The notes: generated from the sequence alone by a model not told the origin. Shown: positions 22,390 through 33,817, counted from the first letter of the stretch. The stretch: DNA of 64,000 bases from Symbiodinium natans (GCA_905221605.1 CAJNDS010000469.1:743185-807184); one strand, 5' to 3'. Numbers and translations: made by a program.

Positions 22390-22563
22390 AAACCCTGTAA
22401 AACGATGGGAACACTTGAAAAGCGACACCCCTAAGTTAATGAGCCGTTGGGTGTGCCATAGCCTTGATTTTTTCCCAAAGCGACACCTGCAAACATCAAG
22501 CGTGGATGATTGATGCTAAAACCCTGCAAAACGATGGGAACACTGGAAAGCGACACCCCTCAT
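22390..22563 (+). repeat. 46-bp direct repeat pair
   Basis: AACGATGGGAACACT followed by GAAAGCGACACCCCT occurs at about 22397-22436 and 22522-22563. Confidence 0.8.
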
Positions 22564-22834
22564 GTTGCGTCCATTAGCACCACCACCCGGTTTTGGCAGT
22601 CGCTCACATGGCCGCCAGCATGGGCATCTAGCCAGCCTCGCTCACCCACGCAACGGTTTTCCGGCAACTTTTGGAACGGTGTGTGCTGCGTCGGGGGGGG
22701 GGGAGGGGGGGGTTCTCAGTTGTGGTTCAAGGTGTGGTTCGACCCTTCGGGGTCTGAGCTCTGTACCCAACATCAATGGCCCAAGCCATGCGGAAGGCCA
22801 GAATATGCACTGCAGTTTGCGTATCTGCACCGTG

Positions 22835-23122
22835 TCAAAGGGCCCAGGGGCCCGTAAAGTCATCTCCTCATGCAAACCCTAAACCCCAAACCCTAAACCG
22901 CCTTAATCGCGCAGCGCGTAGCTACCGTGAAAGCAGGCATCAAGTTTCATAGGAGGCAGAACATGACTAGCATGGCACAGGGCATCGGCAGTTGCATGCG
23001 CCGCGCCAAAGGGCCCAGGGACCCGTAAAGTCATCTCTTTATGCAAGCTCTAAACCCTAAACCCTAACCCCTGAACCACCTTGATTTGGCAGTTCGTACA
23101 CAGTTGCCGTGAAAGCAGGCAT
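22835..23122 (+). repeat. 170-bp duplication with a telomere-like core
   Basis: Copies at about 22835-22950 and 23005-23122 share AAAGGGCCCAGG, CCCGTAAAGTCATCTC, a short CCCTAAA tract (22873-22898 and 23046-23072) and CCGTGAAAGCAGGCATCAA. Confidence 0.8.
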
Positions 23123-23892
23123 CAACGTGCATCGGAAGCAGAACAAAGCCGGTCCCCGTCGGCTGTGGCCACCCTGTGGCAGACCATGCGCCCGTGTGCA
23201 GTGCACTTCGTAACTTCATGGCGCAGGTACACCGATCATGTGCCACCACGCGTTTTTTGGAAGGGCTCACGCCTGACTTGCTGAGCCTGTCAATCAACAC
23301 GGCCCTCATGTCTTCGAGAGCACATGACCTGGGTTTGGGAAGGCCTTGTGGCCCGTCGTCGACCCTTCGGCTCGAAAACTGGAAGGCCCAAGGCCTCCAC
23401 TAAAACTCAAGCGCCAAAGCATGCAAAGCTTTCCCCTAACCCAGAAAGCCTTGAGAAGCCGATGTAAAGTTTTATGGGCTTGCAGTTTTGAGTTTTCAGG
23501 GCTTCGTGGAAGGTCCGCCAGCACGCCGAAAGGCCCCAAGCAGGCCGCCGGGAGTTTCGTGAAGCTTGAGTGCGCCAGGTGCCAGACTTCACCCATCGTC
23601 GCGCAAGCAGCTGATTCCGCGCTCTGCTGGCCTTGCTGCTCCCTTGAACCCTATAAACTCCAGCATGGCCTGGGGCCGGAGAGGAAGAGCTCAGCTGAGC
23701 ACAGGGGCTCCAAGGCTTGCGTGGCTTGGAGATTCCAGATCTTTCCCTGAGGATCCCTGAAACGGCACCCTATCCATCCCAAGTCCTGCTTAAGTCTTTC
23801 TTAAGGTGGAAGGTTCTTCTGCCCTAACTGCAGTAGCACATAGAGTGTAGATCCCGATTACCATAAGGTCATTGGGGGACCCAGGCTGACTG

Positions 23893-24700
23893 TCAGCAGC
23901 CGGCTGTCCGCGCACCCAGGCTGCGGTCCTGTGGGGGAAGATTCGGGATGCGTGCCTGTTGTGCCTGCCTTCTTTCGGGCCCAGCACACGGGGCTCTGCT
24001 CCCAGTAGGGGTCGTCAGGTGGCCAAGACCCCAGAAGGCTTCGGGGGGCCTTGGTCTAGGGGGCTCCAAGCTTGGGGGATGGCCCAAGGCGCCCTTCTCG
24101 AGCCCCGCCTGTGACCTGATCTTCCCGGCTCCCTGAACCTGCTGAGGGCGTTGGCAGTCCGAGCGCTTCGGCTCCCAGAGGATTTGGCCTGCGGCTCTTT
24201 GATTCTGAAGCTCGGCTCTGGGCGCGTGGTGCGCGGGCACTGGCTGCACAATCTCCACAGGCAGCACAGGCTGGGGCACCGCTCCGGAAGCCGGAGGTGC
24301 ACGTGCTCTTCGGACGCTCCCCTCACTCCCCTGCAGCCGGCGGCGGTGCCGTGGACTTGGCGCCGGGAGCCGACCTTCCACGCCGCCTTTCCACGCGCCC
24401 TGCCCCCCGCATCTTGAGCTTGGGAGAGTCGCCTGAAACCAGGATCGCCTTTCTGAAGTGCAGGGTCGTGAAAGTTCTAGAGGTCCAGGATCTCGGCCGT
24501 GACGTGCAGGAGGTCCAAGGCCTGCTCCGGCCAGTCACCTGGGACCTGCGGCGCCTCCTCGGAACTTCGGCGCTGCCCCGAAAAGGGCCTAGGGGAGGAG
24601 ATGGGCAGGGCGGTTGTGAGAATTCCTTGAGGAAGCTTTGGGGTGGCGGTCATCAGAGAGCCGAAGGTTTTGGGAGGCTGTATGTCTGGTTTGTTTGCGT
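23893..24700 (-). CDS. minus-strand gene fragment, proline-rich, unknown product
   Basis: On the minus strand, 24381-23893 reads GAVPQPVLPVEIVQPVPAHH, then RAELQNQRAAGQILWEPKR and HPPSLEPPRPRPPEAFWG. Further upstream (about 24600-24480) another frame reads GDWPEQALDLLHVTAEILDL before a stop. These look like exons of one proline-rich protein, but the splice junctions and start are not determined. The + strand frames over the same bases are less protein-like. Confidence 0.35.
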
Positions 24701-24767
24701 GAAGACGCAATGGCTTTTCAATTCGGTCAGTTCGAGGATTTCAACCCCAAGCCTTCCAGCCGTAGCG

Positions 24768-24790
24768 CTTGGTAGCAAAGTGGTACCCTT
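24768..24790 (+). mobile_element. partial introner-like element, family 1
   Basis: GCTTGGTAGCAAAGTGGTAC followed by CCTT matches the left end of the element at 10331; the right end is missing. Confidence 0.5.
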
Positions 24791-24965
24791 CCCCTTCTAG
24801 GCCGAAGCCAACATTGCCGGACGTCCTGAGGCCCGAAAACGCAGAGGGATGTTGCAAGGAGAGCTTTAAGGCTTTGGTCCTCCCGATTCTTTTGGTGCTC
24901 TTAAGCTAGATCCCACCCGCTACGTGCCGAGATCCCGGTTCGGCCCGGGTTGCAGGGGGCTTTCT

Positions 24966-25013
24966 TGGTTCAGGGTTGGGTTTAGGGTTCGGGGTGGGGG
25001 TTTAGGGTTAGAG
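24966..25013 (+). repeat. short TTTAGGG-like array
   Basis: Degenerate units with a GGGGTGGGGG interruption. Confidence 0.85.
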
Positions 25014-25295
25014 TATAAGGGTGTGAGTCGCGGATGGACGGCAGTCGATTGCAAGTCATGAGATATTGGGTTGAGAGGTTCGGTCTTTGCTGCAGCCTTT
25101 TTCGTCTTGGCTTCATTGAAGAGCAGAGCTTCCTTGATAAGGCCGGTGCCAAAGAGTCCTAATGATTCTGGGTGTGTTTTTTCTCTCATCTCGTGGGCTT
25201 GAAGCAATTTACTGAGCAAGTAGGTTGAACTTCGTGCAGTCTTTCGGCCAACCGAGCTGCAAACTGCAAACTCCAAAAACAGCCACTTCCACTCG

Positions 25296-26914
25296 ATGCT
25301 CCGGGATGGGCCTGTGCCATGGGAGAAGCGTCCAATTCAGGAAGGCCCGCTGGCTAAGAAGGTCCCAGCAGGGACGTCCGGCCAAGCCCAGTGCCAGTGC
25401 GACACAGCTGCGAGCCACGAAGCTTCGGAGGATGACGGCTTGCAAGATCCGGAACATCTCAAGAACTTCTTGATCGAGGCCAACATCCGACTGGTGCGGT
25501 TAGAGTACCTTGTCAAGCTGGCAGAGGATGGCCGGGTCTGGCCGCGGCGCCAGGAGGCGGAGCTGGAGGAGTTCGAGGCGGAGGGGGAGATGCGTTCCGC
25601 GCTGGTGACGCTGGAGGAGGTCCGGGGTCGGAAGCTGGGCGCGGACGTCCTCGGATGCCCGCCTGGGGGTGCAGTGATCGTCTCCGTGTCGCACACATGG
25701 GAGTCGCAACAGCATCCGGACCCCTGGGGCTGGCAGTTGCGTAGCCTCCTGCGGCAGCTTCGCATCGGCTTCGAGGGCTCGAGGGGACTCTGCGAGGTTT
25801 CCGAAGTTTGGGGTACCTTTTTGGGGCCTTATTATAAGGGAACCCTACTATTGGGGTCTATTTTTGGGACCTTCTGGGGGTCTTTTTTTTGAGGGAATCC
25901 TACCATCGCAAGGCTTCCGACATTGCGGTCTGGGCCTTCATCGACTTTGTGTGCCTGCCCCAGTACAGGCGCAGCGAGGAGGAACAAGAGTTCTTTCAGA
26001 GAGCCATGCTGTCGATGCATCTGCTATATGCGCATCACTTCATTCTGGGGGTGTATCGCTTGGATGAGCTGACGCCTGAGAGCGAGAAGTCACAGTCGGG
26101 GTTCATTCAGATTTACTGCGAAGCAACCGGCAAGCTAGAGGCACGGCCCTTCAGTGAGCTGGTCCTGAACAGCACGCCCTACTTCCAGCGGGGGTGGTGC
26201 GTTGCCGAAGTGCAGTGGATGTGCGCGAAAGACATGCTTTGCGGCTTTTCACCGATGAGACCTGCAGTTTTTCAGGATCGGGTGGCCCGAGGTGAACAAG
26301 GACTTTCAGATGGGCTGGCCTTGAAATTCACGCACCGCTCCGACATGAAGGCTGTGGTTGACTTGCAGGAGAAGGTCTTCCTGCAGCATGCCAGGCAACG
26401 CACTAAACTTCTTGGCGTCGGACTGCCCCAGCGAGAGCTTGTGATTTTGGCCGATGCCCTTCCGCACTTCAAGAATCTGCAGGACCTCCAGATACTTGGC
26501 CCTTCGGAAGGTTTGGGAGGTGGCGTCGTAGAGCTGGCGCGTGCCCTCGAGCACCTTCATTCCGAGAGGCTGGTCGCGGTGGCGTTTCAAGGGAAGGGTA
26601 TTAGGGATGCCGGTGCCGCAGCTCTGGCAGCGGCTTTTGCGGCTTGCAAGAACCTGTCGGTCATAGACATAGAGAGCGACGACATAGGAGATGCTGGGGC
26701 GGAAGCCCTTGCAGCAGCAGTTGCGGGATGCAGGAAGTTGAGGAGGTTTCGGCTCTCCGACTGCTCCAGGATCAGAGATGCTGGCATAGCAGCTCTGGCT
26801 TCAGCAAGCTTGATGGCCCCAGACGTAGAGTTCAGGTTCTTAGGACATGTTTCAGACCTGGCGACGAAGTCGCACCACAAGTGGGGCAAAGTAACTCACT
26901 CGGATGCCTTTTGA
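25296..26914 (+). CDS. SHxW/WCxAE TIR-like domain protein with leucine-rich repeats
   Basis: Two exons, 25296-25796 and 25913-26914, joined in phase 0 to a 500-residue protein. The intron is 25797-25912 (GCGAG|GTTTCC, ATCGCAAG|GC). The start ATG at 25296 is the first in the open frame. Residues 1-110 are charged and probably helical. The core has VSVSHTWESQQHPDP (about 130-144), AVWAFIDFVCLPQ (about 172-184) and YFQRGWCVAEVQW (about 257-269), the same order of signatures as the protein at 10438. Residues about 355-467 carry ribonuclease-inhibitor-type leucine-rich repeats with the DAGAAALAAA, DAGAEALAAA and DAGIAALASA pattern. TIR-like plus LRR without a visible nucleotide-binding domain suggests a sensor or scaffold role; that is inference. 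Ends in TGA; the locus appears intact. Confidence 0.85.
25797..25912 (+). mobile_element. intron made of introner-like element, family 2
   Basis: The whole 116-base intron resembles dispersed sequence at 1519-1586, 5388-5470 and 32385-32470: GTTTCCGAA, then GGGGCCTTATTATAAGGGAA, CCTACTATT and a G-rich second half. Here it is precisely an in-phase intron, which supports the intron role of the family. Confidence 0.75.
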
Positions 26915-28230
26915 AAATCGTCCTTCGCGTTGGCACATCGTTTGCACGCCAGCCCCGTTGAACTGGGGAGCTGGCCTCCATGAGCGGCTGGACTCTACGA
27001 TTGAGGGCACGTCCGCGGCGAGGCCCGACCCCCTTCCCCGTGAATCCTAAACCCTGAAGCCCAAACCCTGAATCCTAAGCCCTAAACCGCGCGGTGATTG
27101 CAGCTTCAAGCTCTGGGGGGTGCTCTGGGCACTTTGCTCGTTTTCTTTGCGCCATGGCCGCGTTTGCGGCGGGCGATCGTGTCGCCTACCAGAACGAACA
27201 GGCAGGAAGCAGGGAGGTGCTGGTGGTGATGGTGGTGGTATGTGGTGTTTATTTTCTTGTGCTCAATGTGTTGAGTGCTGTGGACATAGATGTCCAAGCT
27301 GGAGAGCGTGAAAGCGCACAAGCTCCTCCAGGCGGCATTCATGCCACCCCTCAACTCAGCTTGACATCATCCATGCCGTCAAAGCTGGGCAGAAGACCCC
27401 CCCCCCCGCATAGCATGTAAACAGTCGTGATAGTGGTAATCTGAATGCAATAATCGCCATAGGTTCTCAAGTGCACAGATTTTTTGTTGGGTTCTGTCAA
27501 GCCAAGGCCGCTTGAGACCTTTCCGGGACATCTGGTATTCTGTGTGTATATTTGATATCATCATTATTCCTGTCAATATTTACATTTTTTCAAGATTATA
27601 GATACATTGTACATATATACATATATACATATATGTATATGTATAGTATTGCTGAAGATAACAATATTTCTCTACTGCTCTTATATACTATATGCCATTT
27701 TTATTGTATTGTCGCATATAGAGGGAGTCCTGTTTTTTTTCTTGCGCTGAGACCCACCTAGCATTTCATTGAAGGTAGAGCCCCAGCATCCCCAAAACTT
27801 TACGAGCCCTTCAGGGGAGATTGCTGCATGGCACCGTGCGCTTCGTCGGAACGACCTTTACACCTGGCGAGCTTTGGCATCAAAGGAAGTTCTGGCGGGG
27901 TGGTGAACACTTGCCGCGCTGTCTTTGATGATGTGATGATGACGACGTGACGTGGACAGCGACGAGGGCAGTCAGGAGGGCGACGGTGATGAGGACGACG
28001 GGCAGGACGAGGATGAGGATAAACACGAAGGAGGGGAGGGGGAGATGTCGGTGACAAGGCGACAGCGACGACGATGCGGCTGCATCGGCTGCTGCTGATG
28101 CTATCACCAGTAGTAATCATGCTGCTGCTGCTGATGATGATTGCTGATGATGGCTGCTGAGTCTGAGCGGTTCCTGCTCAGCTAGGCGGGGAGGAAGAGA
28201 CGCTGACATCGCTAGGCATATGGTTGTCTA
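26915..28230. other. unassigned; array, AT-rich patch and GAC repeats
   Basis: A CCCTAAA-like tract lies at 27043-27087. A weak open frame at 27090-27420 contains MAAFAAGDRVAYQNEQAG and a hydrophobic stretch but has no other support. 27540-27730 is AT-rich with an ATACAT microsatellite. 27930-28140 is rich in GAC, GAT and GCTGCTGAT trinucleotides. Confidence 0.5.
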
Positions 28231-28240
28231 ATCCTTCAAG

Positions 28241-29568
28241 GCACCAGGAAGGGGGTGAGCACCGAAGGCTCCGAAACACAATGGCAACAGGATGAGGCTT
28301 CTGGCCTCGTCAGCGAGCCTGATGTAGACAGAATCCAAGATGCAGCGCGCAGCTCTGCACCTTTGGAGACACTTCGAGCACATATTGCACCCCAAACGTG
28401 ACGGAGTGCTGGGATTCCCGAAGATAAGCTGACCTTCTCTGCAGCTTTCGAGACCCCGCGCATGAGATCTCAGGATTGGCTCGGGTTGGAGTTGGATGAG
28501 AAGGCAGGCTCAAGTTGCAACAGGGAGAGCTTTCAAGAGGCAGTGAGAAGGAAAATGACGGGAACGGTTTCACTCCGGACCGCCTGCCCTGTTCCATGAT
28601 GCATGCTAGATTTCGGCATAATTGCAGTGCTACGTCCCTCGACCAGGCAGGCAAAAACGATGGCTCCTTCAGGGGGAAGGCGTACTTTCAGTGTGAGCCA
28701 GAGTGCCCCCGGCAGTTCTTTTTTGGTTCTTGCGCACCGGTGGCGTCTAGGCTTGGGGTTCTCACACGGGTACATGGCGGCACACTGTTAACGCCAGTCG
28801 GTCACGCCATGAGAAACTTTTCCCGAGGTAGCGAAAGCTGACTGACTAGCCAACCCTACCCCTTTTACAATGCTTTCTAGGCTTAGGGTTCAGAGGGTGT
28901 AGGGTTTAGGGTTTAGGGTTTAGGGTTTAGGGTTTAGGGTTGTTATGTCAGCCCGAACCTTCACCTTTGCAGCCTTCATCGGCCCCAACCTTCCTGCCTT
29001 TGGCATTTGTATCCTATCCTTCGGATGGCTTTCTCCACGGGGCTGCACGATTAGGCCACGAAACATCGGCCTTTCATCTTTTTGGGCTTGCAAGGTGCCT
29101 TTCTGACATACTTTGCTTTTGGTTTCTGTCAGGATGCATAGCAAGAGGCCAAGAGGTTCACGAACGGACCCAAGGAGTTACCAGATCGTCATGAAAGCTC
29201 TTGCTCTCTGTGTTGCTGTCGAGAAACTCCGGGCAGTTCCAAGTGGCTGCAACCTGAGGGCAGTTGAAAGCCTTGGCAGCCTCCCGAAATTCTCCCAAGC
29301 ATATTCCTCGGCTATCGAGCAGAGCCATGCACATCACAGCCAGGCCGGGGCTTAGCCCTCCTTTCTCCCTACCCCTCTACGAGGAAGAGGTTCGTGTTCC
29401 CAGAGCTCCCACTGTCTCCTGTTCCTCCCAGCGTACGTGACAGGGACGGGTGGCAGGTACGGCTTGTTCGTCCTCTCCAATTCCTGGTCACTGCGCAAGT
29501 TGGAGGCACGGGCCTTGAGCCTTTCTTCAAGCAAGCTTGCCGTGTCAAGCCCACGAAGCCGCAAGATC
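28241..29568 (+). CDS. CAP-Gly domain protein, N-terminal exons
   Basis: CAP-Gly domains bind microtubule plus ends and tubulin tails. Exon 28241-28507 ends with SQDWLGLELDEKA; a GC-AG intron (28508-28650, AG|GCTCAAG to GGCAG|GC) joins it in phase to GKNDGSFRGKAYFQCEPE. Together these give the CAP-Gly core, W-x-G-x-ELDE followed by GKNDGS and G-x-x-YF-x-C. The rest, RYGLFVLSNSW, is read at about 29448, after a roughly 750-base intron containing a TTTAGGG array, and continues SLRKLEARALSLSSSKLAV to 29568. A TGA at 28399-28401 interrupts the frame upstream of the domain; both sides look coding (DEASGLVSEPDVDRIQDAA before, IPEDKLTFSAAFETPRM after). An undetected intron, a C-to-T change at an ACGCGA-like site, or pseudogene status could explain it. 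29133-29355, behind TTTCTGTCAG, is a second exon candidate inside the same interval. Confidence 0.6.
28877..28941 (+). repeat. telomere-like TTTAGGG array, intronic
   Basis: Near-perfect units between two halves of the CAP-Gly domain, so probably within an intron. Confidence 0.95.
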
Positions 29569-29690
29569 CCCTAAACCCTAAACCCTAAACCCTAAACCCT
29601 AAACCCTAAACCCTAAACCCTAAACCCTAAACCCTAAACCCTAAACCCTAAACCCTAAACCCTAAACCCTAAACCCTAAACCCTAAACCC
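29569..29690 (-). repeat. telomere-like CCCTAAA array
   Basis: Perfect CCCTAAA run directly after the exon ending ...SSPRSRK. It is followed by CGATGCCCTGCAG|GAC, a plausible acceptor. Confidence 0.97.
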
Positions 29691-29703
29691 GATGCCCTGC
29701 AGG

Positions 29704-30189
29704 ACTACCAACCCATCAGCTTCAGAAGCCCTATTAGCGGTCCCAGCGGGCCCATCATGATGCTCATGGTTCATGCTTGGGGTTGAGGCAGTTGGTTTTG
29801 GCACACCGTTTGGGACGCCGGCTCTTGATGCGAACTTCTGTCTGGTTCGTGCGCTTTCGCAAGGCGCTTCCAATTGTAACAGTTGCGGTAGTAAGCCTGT
29901 GGACCTGAGAGTGCCTTTGTTCGGGCAGGTGGCCAGAAGTTTCGAAACCCTAAGCTCGAAGTTCGAAAACCCAAACCTTATGTAGCTCTTTGGGGTGCAG
30001 CTTCTGACCTAACGAAGACATAAACCCCAAACCTTATGTAGGCTCTTTGGGGTGCAGCTTTTGACCTATCCTTTGAAAGCCCCTGCACCAGCTCCGAGGT
30101 CCGAGACTCTTCATCCCCCGCTCCGGCAGCGGTGTGCTCGGTTTCGGGGTACGCAGAGCTCATCATCGTCGTCGTCGTCATCCTCATCC

Positions 30190-30235
<46 letters not shown>

Positions 30236-31330
30236 AATTGCATCAGCAAATTATCACCGACACACTTACAACTTACAACCAACATAGCCATACTCGTCAT
30301 AGTCGTCAGAAGTGAACCTTCGCTCTTGAAGCCAGCGTCCCGCAACATCCTCTGTATGGTTGCAGGGTGCAGTGCGGGCCATGGGATGCTTTGAGGGTTT
30401 CGTCGCTCCAGGTCCTCCGAAATCCTGGAATTCTCCCGGCAGCCTCCAAACCGGACCTACGAGTCGAGGCGGCATCATGTGAGTACGTGGTAGCCTGCGG
30501 TACGTATAAGGGATAAGTACTGTACTTATATTTAAGGGATAAGCATGTCAGAAACTAGAACTGTACTTATATCTAAGGGAGAAGCACTTCAGGATTGTGG
30601 GCTTGAAGGTGCACATTTGCAAGGTTCAGCCACTGGAGGGGATGAGTCGCCAGACCTTTGCAGCCCTTGCGAGTTAAGCCCACGCCCTGAAGACCAACGA
30701 TGGCGGGGGGCTGATTTTCTGAGAATTCGCGGCATCTTGCAGCGAATTGCGTAAACAGCATGTAACGATGACGGAGTACCATCTTCTGGGAGTATCTGAA
30801 CATCAGAGGGGTGTGCATTCAACGGTCTTTCAAAAAGGCAAGAAGGTAGACAGCGTGTGCTTCTTGAATGAGGGACCTCAACCATGCCATGCCCAGAGGA
30901 ACCCGGAGTCCTCACCTTCAGCTTAGGCTAGATGGCAACAGTTGCCTTCGAATTCCATGCCAACCCGCTTGTTTCAGGAGTGGCTGTTTAAGCACATACA
31001 TGCGTTGTTTTCCGAGTCACGGTCTTTCTTGTCTGTGTCCGACTTAGGGACGGAGCTAAGCCGCAGCAAGATCAGACCCCAGGGGAGGGACTCGTCCTTT
31101 TTGAGACATCCCTCCACCGAACGCCTAGAAACATCACTGACAGAAAGACAGAAAGAACTAACCCCTAAAGCCTAAACCCTGAACCCTGAACCCTAAACCC
31201 TAAACCCTAAACCCTAAACCCTAAACCCTAAGAATCCTAGCTCCAAAGTGCTCAGAGTTTCTCCCTCGACCCCCTTGATCAGGCCGGCCTGAAGAGCCCA
31301 GAGGAGAAGGCCCCCGTCTCCCTCCATTGT
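29704..31330 (+). CDS. exon series continuing the CAP-Gly gene (inferred)
   Basis: Short protein-like exons follow: about 29704-29760 (DYQPISFRSPISGPSGPIM), 29790-29930 (ALSQGASNCNSCGSKPVDL, donor GGGCAG|GTGGCC), 30090-30160 (SSEVRDSSSPAPAAVCSVS), 30393-30478 (FVAPGPPKSWNSPGSLQTG, donor GTGAGT), 30580-30754 (EALQDCGLEGAHLQGSATGG, ending in TAA), 30980-31160 (acceptor TTTCAG|GAG; LSVSDLGTELSRSKIRPQG) and 31255-31320 (SLDPLDQAGLKSPEEKAPV). Low-complexity Ser/Pro/Arg linkers of this type often follow CAP-Gly domains, but the linkage is not proven and the TAA at 30754 may end a gene. Confidence 0.4.
30153..30234. repeat. CATCAT/CGTCGT trinucleotide microsatellite
   Basis: TCATCG and TCGTCG then a uniform TCATCA run of about 45 bases. 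Confidence 0.97.
31161..31233 (-). repeat. telomere-like CCCTAAA array
   Basis: CCCTAAA and CCCTGAA units directly after the frame ...RQKELTPKA, between exon candidates. Confidence 0.95.
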
Positions 31331-31369
31331 TCTAATTACCCTATGTGTTCGTGTTAGGGTATTTTTAGG

Positions 31370-31461
31370 GGGTTAGGGTTTAGGGTTTGGGGTTTGGGGT
31401 TTAGGGTTTAGGGTTTAGGGTTTGGGGTTTAGGGTTCAGGGTTTGGGGTTTAGGGTTTCGG
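31370..31461 (+). repeat. TTTAGGG/TTTGGGG array
   Basis: Mixed TTTAGGG and TTTGGGG units. Confidence 0.95.
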
Positions 31462-31493
31462 GGAGTCAGGGTGTGTTTAGGCTCTGACGAGGG

Positions 31494-33817
31494 GTGGGAG
31501 GTACGGACAACGCGGCGAAGCTCACGGTACTCAGCGCAGGCCCAGCCCACATCCTAAATCCCAAGCAAGCTCTCCTGCACGCTAAGTTCAAGAACTCCTG
31601 GACCCCCCCCCCCCCCACAACCCGACTGGGGCGGGAGAGTCAAGCCGGCCCGGGCGATGGAGGTGGCAAACCTTGAAAGGCTTCTGTAGATTCGTGCTTT
31701 CAGGGCTGAGGTACACTCTCATTCAAGCCCTCCAGCACGTACACCGCTTCCTCCCAATCAGAGCACTATGCCCTAGACACCGACCACAGAACTGACGCAC
31801 GAGGCAGCAAAGACTCAGCTAAACGCCAGGACGCTGACTTCCCGAACCTGAAGCCCTGAGTCAACCCCCCGAAGCTGACACCGACCGCGCTGCAAGAGCT
31901 CGTGGCAGCCTATGGAGTTTCCACCGCCCCCCCCCCCCCCCCCCCCCAAAAGCACACTCTCACAGCTCAACGTCCGGGTTTAGAGCGAGGCTCCGTTTGA
32001 AGTTTTTTTGAGGCCTGGGCCTTGGGCTCTCAGAGTGTGCCGATTTGGGCCTCAACCTCCCAGCTTTTCAGGATCTCAACCTGATTTTTTGGACTTAGTA
32101 GTCATGCACTAGATGGGGACGTCAAGGTGGAGCGTCTGGAACTGTGGCACATCAGGTTCTCGAAGATTTATCAGAGTTGTGGCCCCCGACTTTTTGCTCG
32201 GCCTATTCTAGACTTTTCTTTTCGGCCAGGCACATGCCAGCTTCGCCTCGGAGTTGGATGCCCTGCACCGGCTCCTTTGTGCTTGGGAGGGCGAAATTCA
32301 AGTTTTAGGCGTCTCAGCGCGTGGCTCACAAGCAGGCAAGAACCTCGCAGACACGGACTCCCACCCCGCTTTTTCTACACCCTAAAATGGGGGTTTCAAA
32401 AAATAGGCGTATCCTTCTTGGGGGTTCCCGTTAAGGGGATTCTATTCTATTTGGGCCCTGTTTAGGGAAATGCCCGTACCTCCTGCATCTTATGTCACTG
32501 TCGTGGGTCGCTGAGGCAACAAGGTCCTTGAGGTGTCGGCCTCCCTGGAAAATCTCCAGGCGGACTGAGCTTCTGCCCCTCAAACCTAATCCCAGCTCTG
32601 TTGCTACACCCTTTCACTGAGGCCGCCGGGTTTTGGTTGTTGAGGTTCTCGGACTGAAGCAGATGCCAGACGATAAGAGATCTCCTCAGCACTGGGGCAG
32701 GCAAAGCTGCTTGCACCTCAGCAGGAGATCCCCCCCCCCCCCGCCCCCAAATGGATCTCAAAATGTGATCTCCCGATTAGCTGCTCTGAAGCTGACACCA
32801 TGAACCGTTCGTTAGCTCATTCCTTGAAGGGCTCGGCACCTATCCTGGGTTTGTCCATCGGCCATTCATGTCGGCTAGTTGGGCGTGTCGCCGTGGATTC
32901 CTCCAGTGCGTCCAAAGCAGGTGCATGTCACGGAGCAGACCCAGAAGAAGGCCAAGTGCTTTTTTTTTTGGCTTGGCGTTCTGGACTTTGGGGTTTAGGG
33001 CTGAAAGCTCAATGATCACTAGTCACCGCACTGGTGCCAACATCTGAAGCTGTGGCGACCTCGTGGTGGTCGCATTCATCGTTTTGGGGATCCCCGCCTG
33101 TGTGTCATGAAAATCATGGCGGACATCAAACACTAGCTCGGAAACAGTCATGGCAGTCACTGAAGGAAAGACCAGAAACAACAAGAGAATGCACTCTTCG
33201 AAGCTTACCTCGAGCATGCAGGTGGAGCGCGTGGGGGAAGAGCTGGAAGAACGAATGCCTCACTCCCGGTCCCTTTAAGGCGGGTTCGACCTATTGTGGC
33301 TTGCTTCTTTACCTTGTTTCCCAAGGGGAGTGTCTCAGAGGCCTTGTTAGATTCCGACCTGCAGCGTGCAAAGGGGCCAAGCACTGAACCTTCAGCTTGT
33401 ATCACGAAGCTCCCGAGTACCTTGTCACGGTGGGCATCGAGCCTTGCATGCAGGGGTTGAGTACACGCCATATTCTTGAAATCTTGGGCTGGCACTTCTT
33501 GCTGGACCGTGTGGTGCGACCTACTGAGCCCTGAATGGATTATGGGTACGTGCAACGCAGCTCAGGCAGGACGGGTTTCGATGCTTCTACATCTGTCGTG
33601 CCTGTTTTGGCCGGAATTGTCGAGAAACCCCTACCTTAAGGCTGCAAAGATTAAGCGCATAAACCCTAAGAGCAAGCAGATCTGGGCCGTAACAAGACCA
33701 GTGGGAATTTTGAACTCTGTGCTTGGGGAGGATGGGGACTGGGTTCCCTTTCTAAGGATGAAGATGCTCGAGAAGGCTGCGGAGCGCCGCGCGACTGCAA
33801 CCGAGTGGTTTCTTTGA
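31494..33817 (+). CDS. multi-exon gene, unknown product
   Basis: Exon candidates: 31500-31595 (DNAAKLTVLSAGPAHILNPK), about 31760-31860 (SEHYALDTDHRTDARGSK), 31865-31925 (LTPTALQELVAAYGVST), 32230-32370 (acceptor GGCCAG|GCACATG; FASELDALHRLLCAWEGE), 32515-32558 (KVLEVSASLENLQ, GC donor), 32640-32720 (EVLGLKQMPDDKRSPQ), 32920-32955 (VHVTEQTQKKAK), 33195-33280 (MQVERVGEELEERM) and about 33600-33817. The last is the strongest: NPYLKAAKIKRINPKSKQIW, then VGILNSVLGEDGDWVPFLR and KMLEKAAERRATATEWFL before TGA. No domain recognised. Boundaries and grouping are tentative. Confidence 0.45.
32385..32470 (+). mobile_element. introner-like element, family 2 copy
   Basis: GGGGGTTTC, GGGGGTTCCCGTTAAGGGGA and TTCTATTCTATTTGGG match the family 2 pattern. 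It follows an exon candidate, as expected for an intron. Confidence 0.5.
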
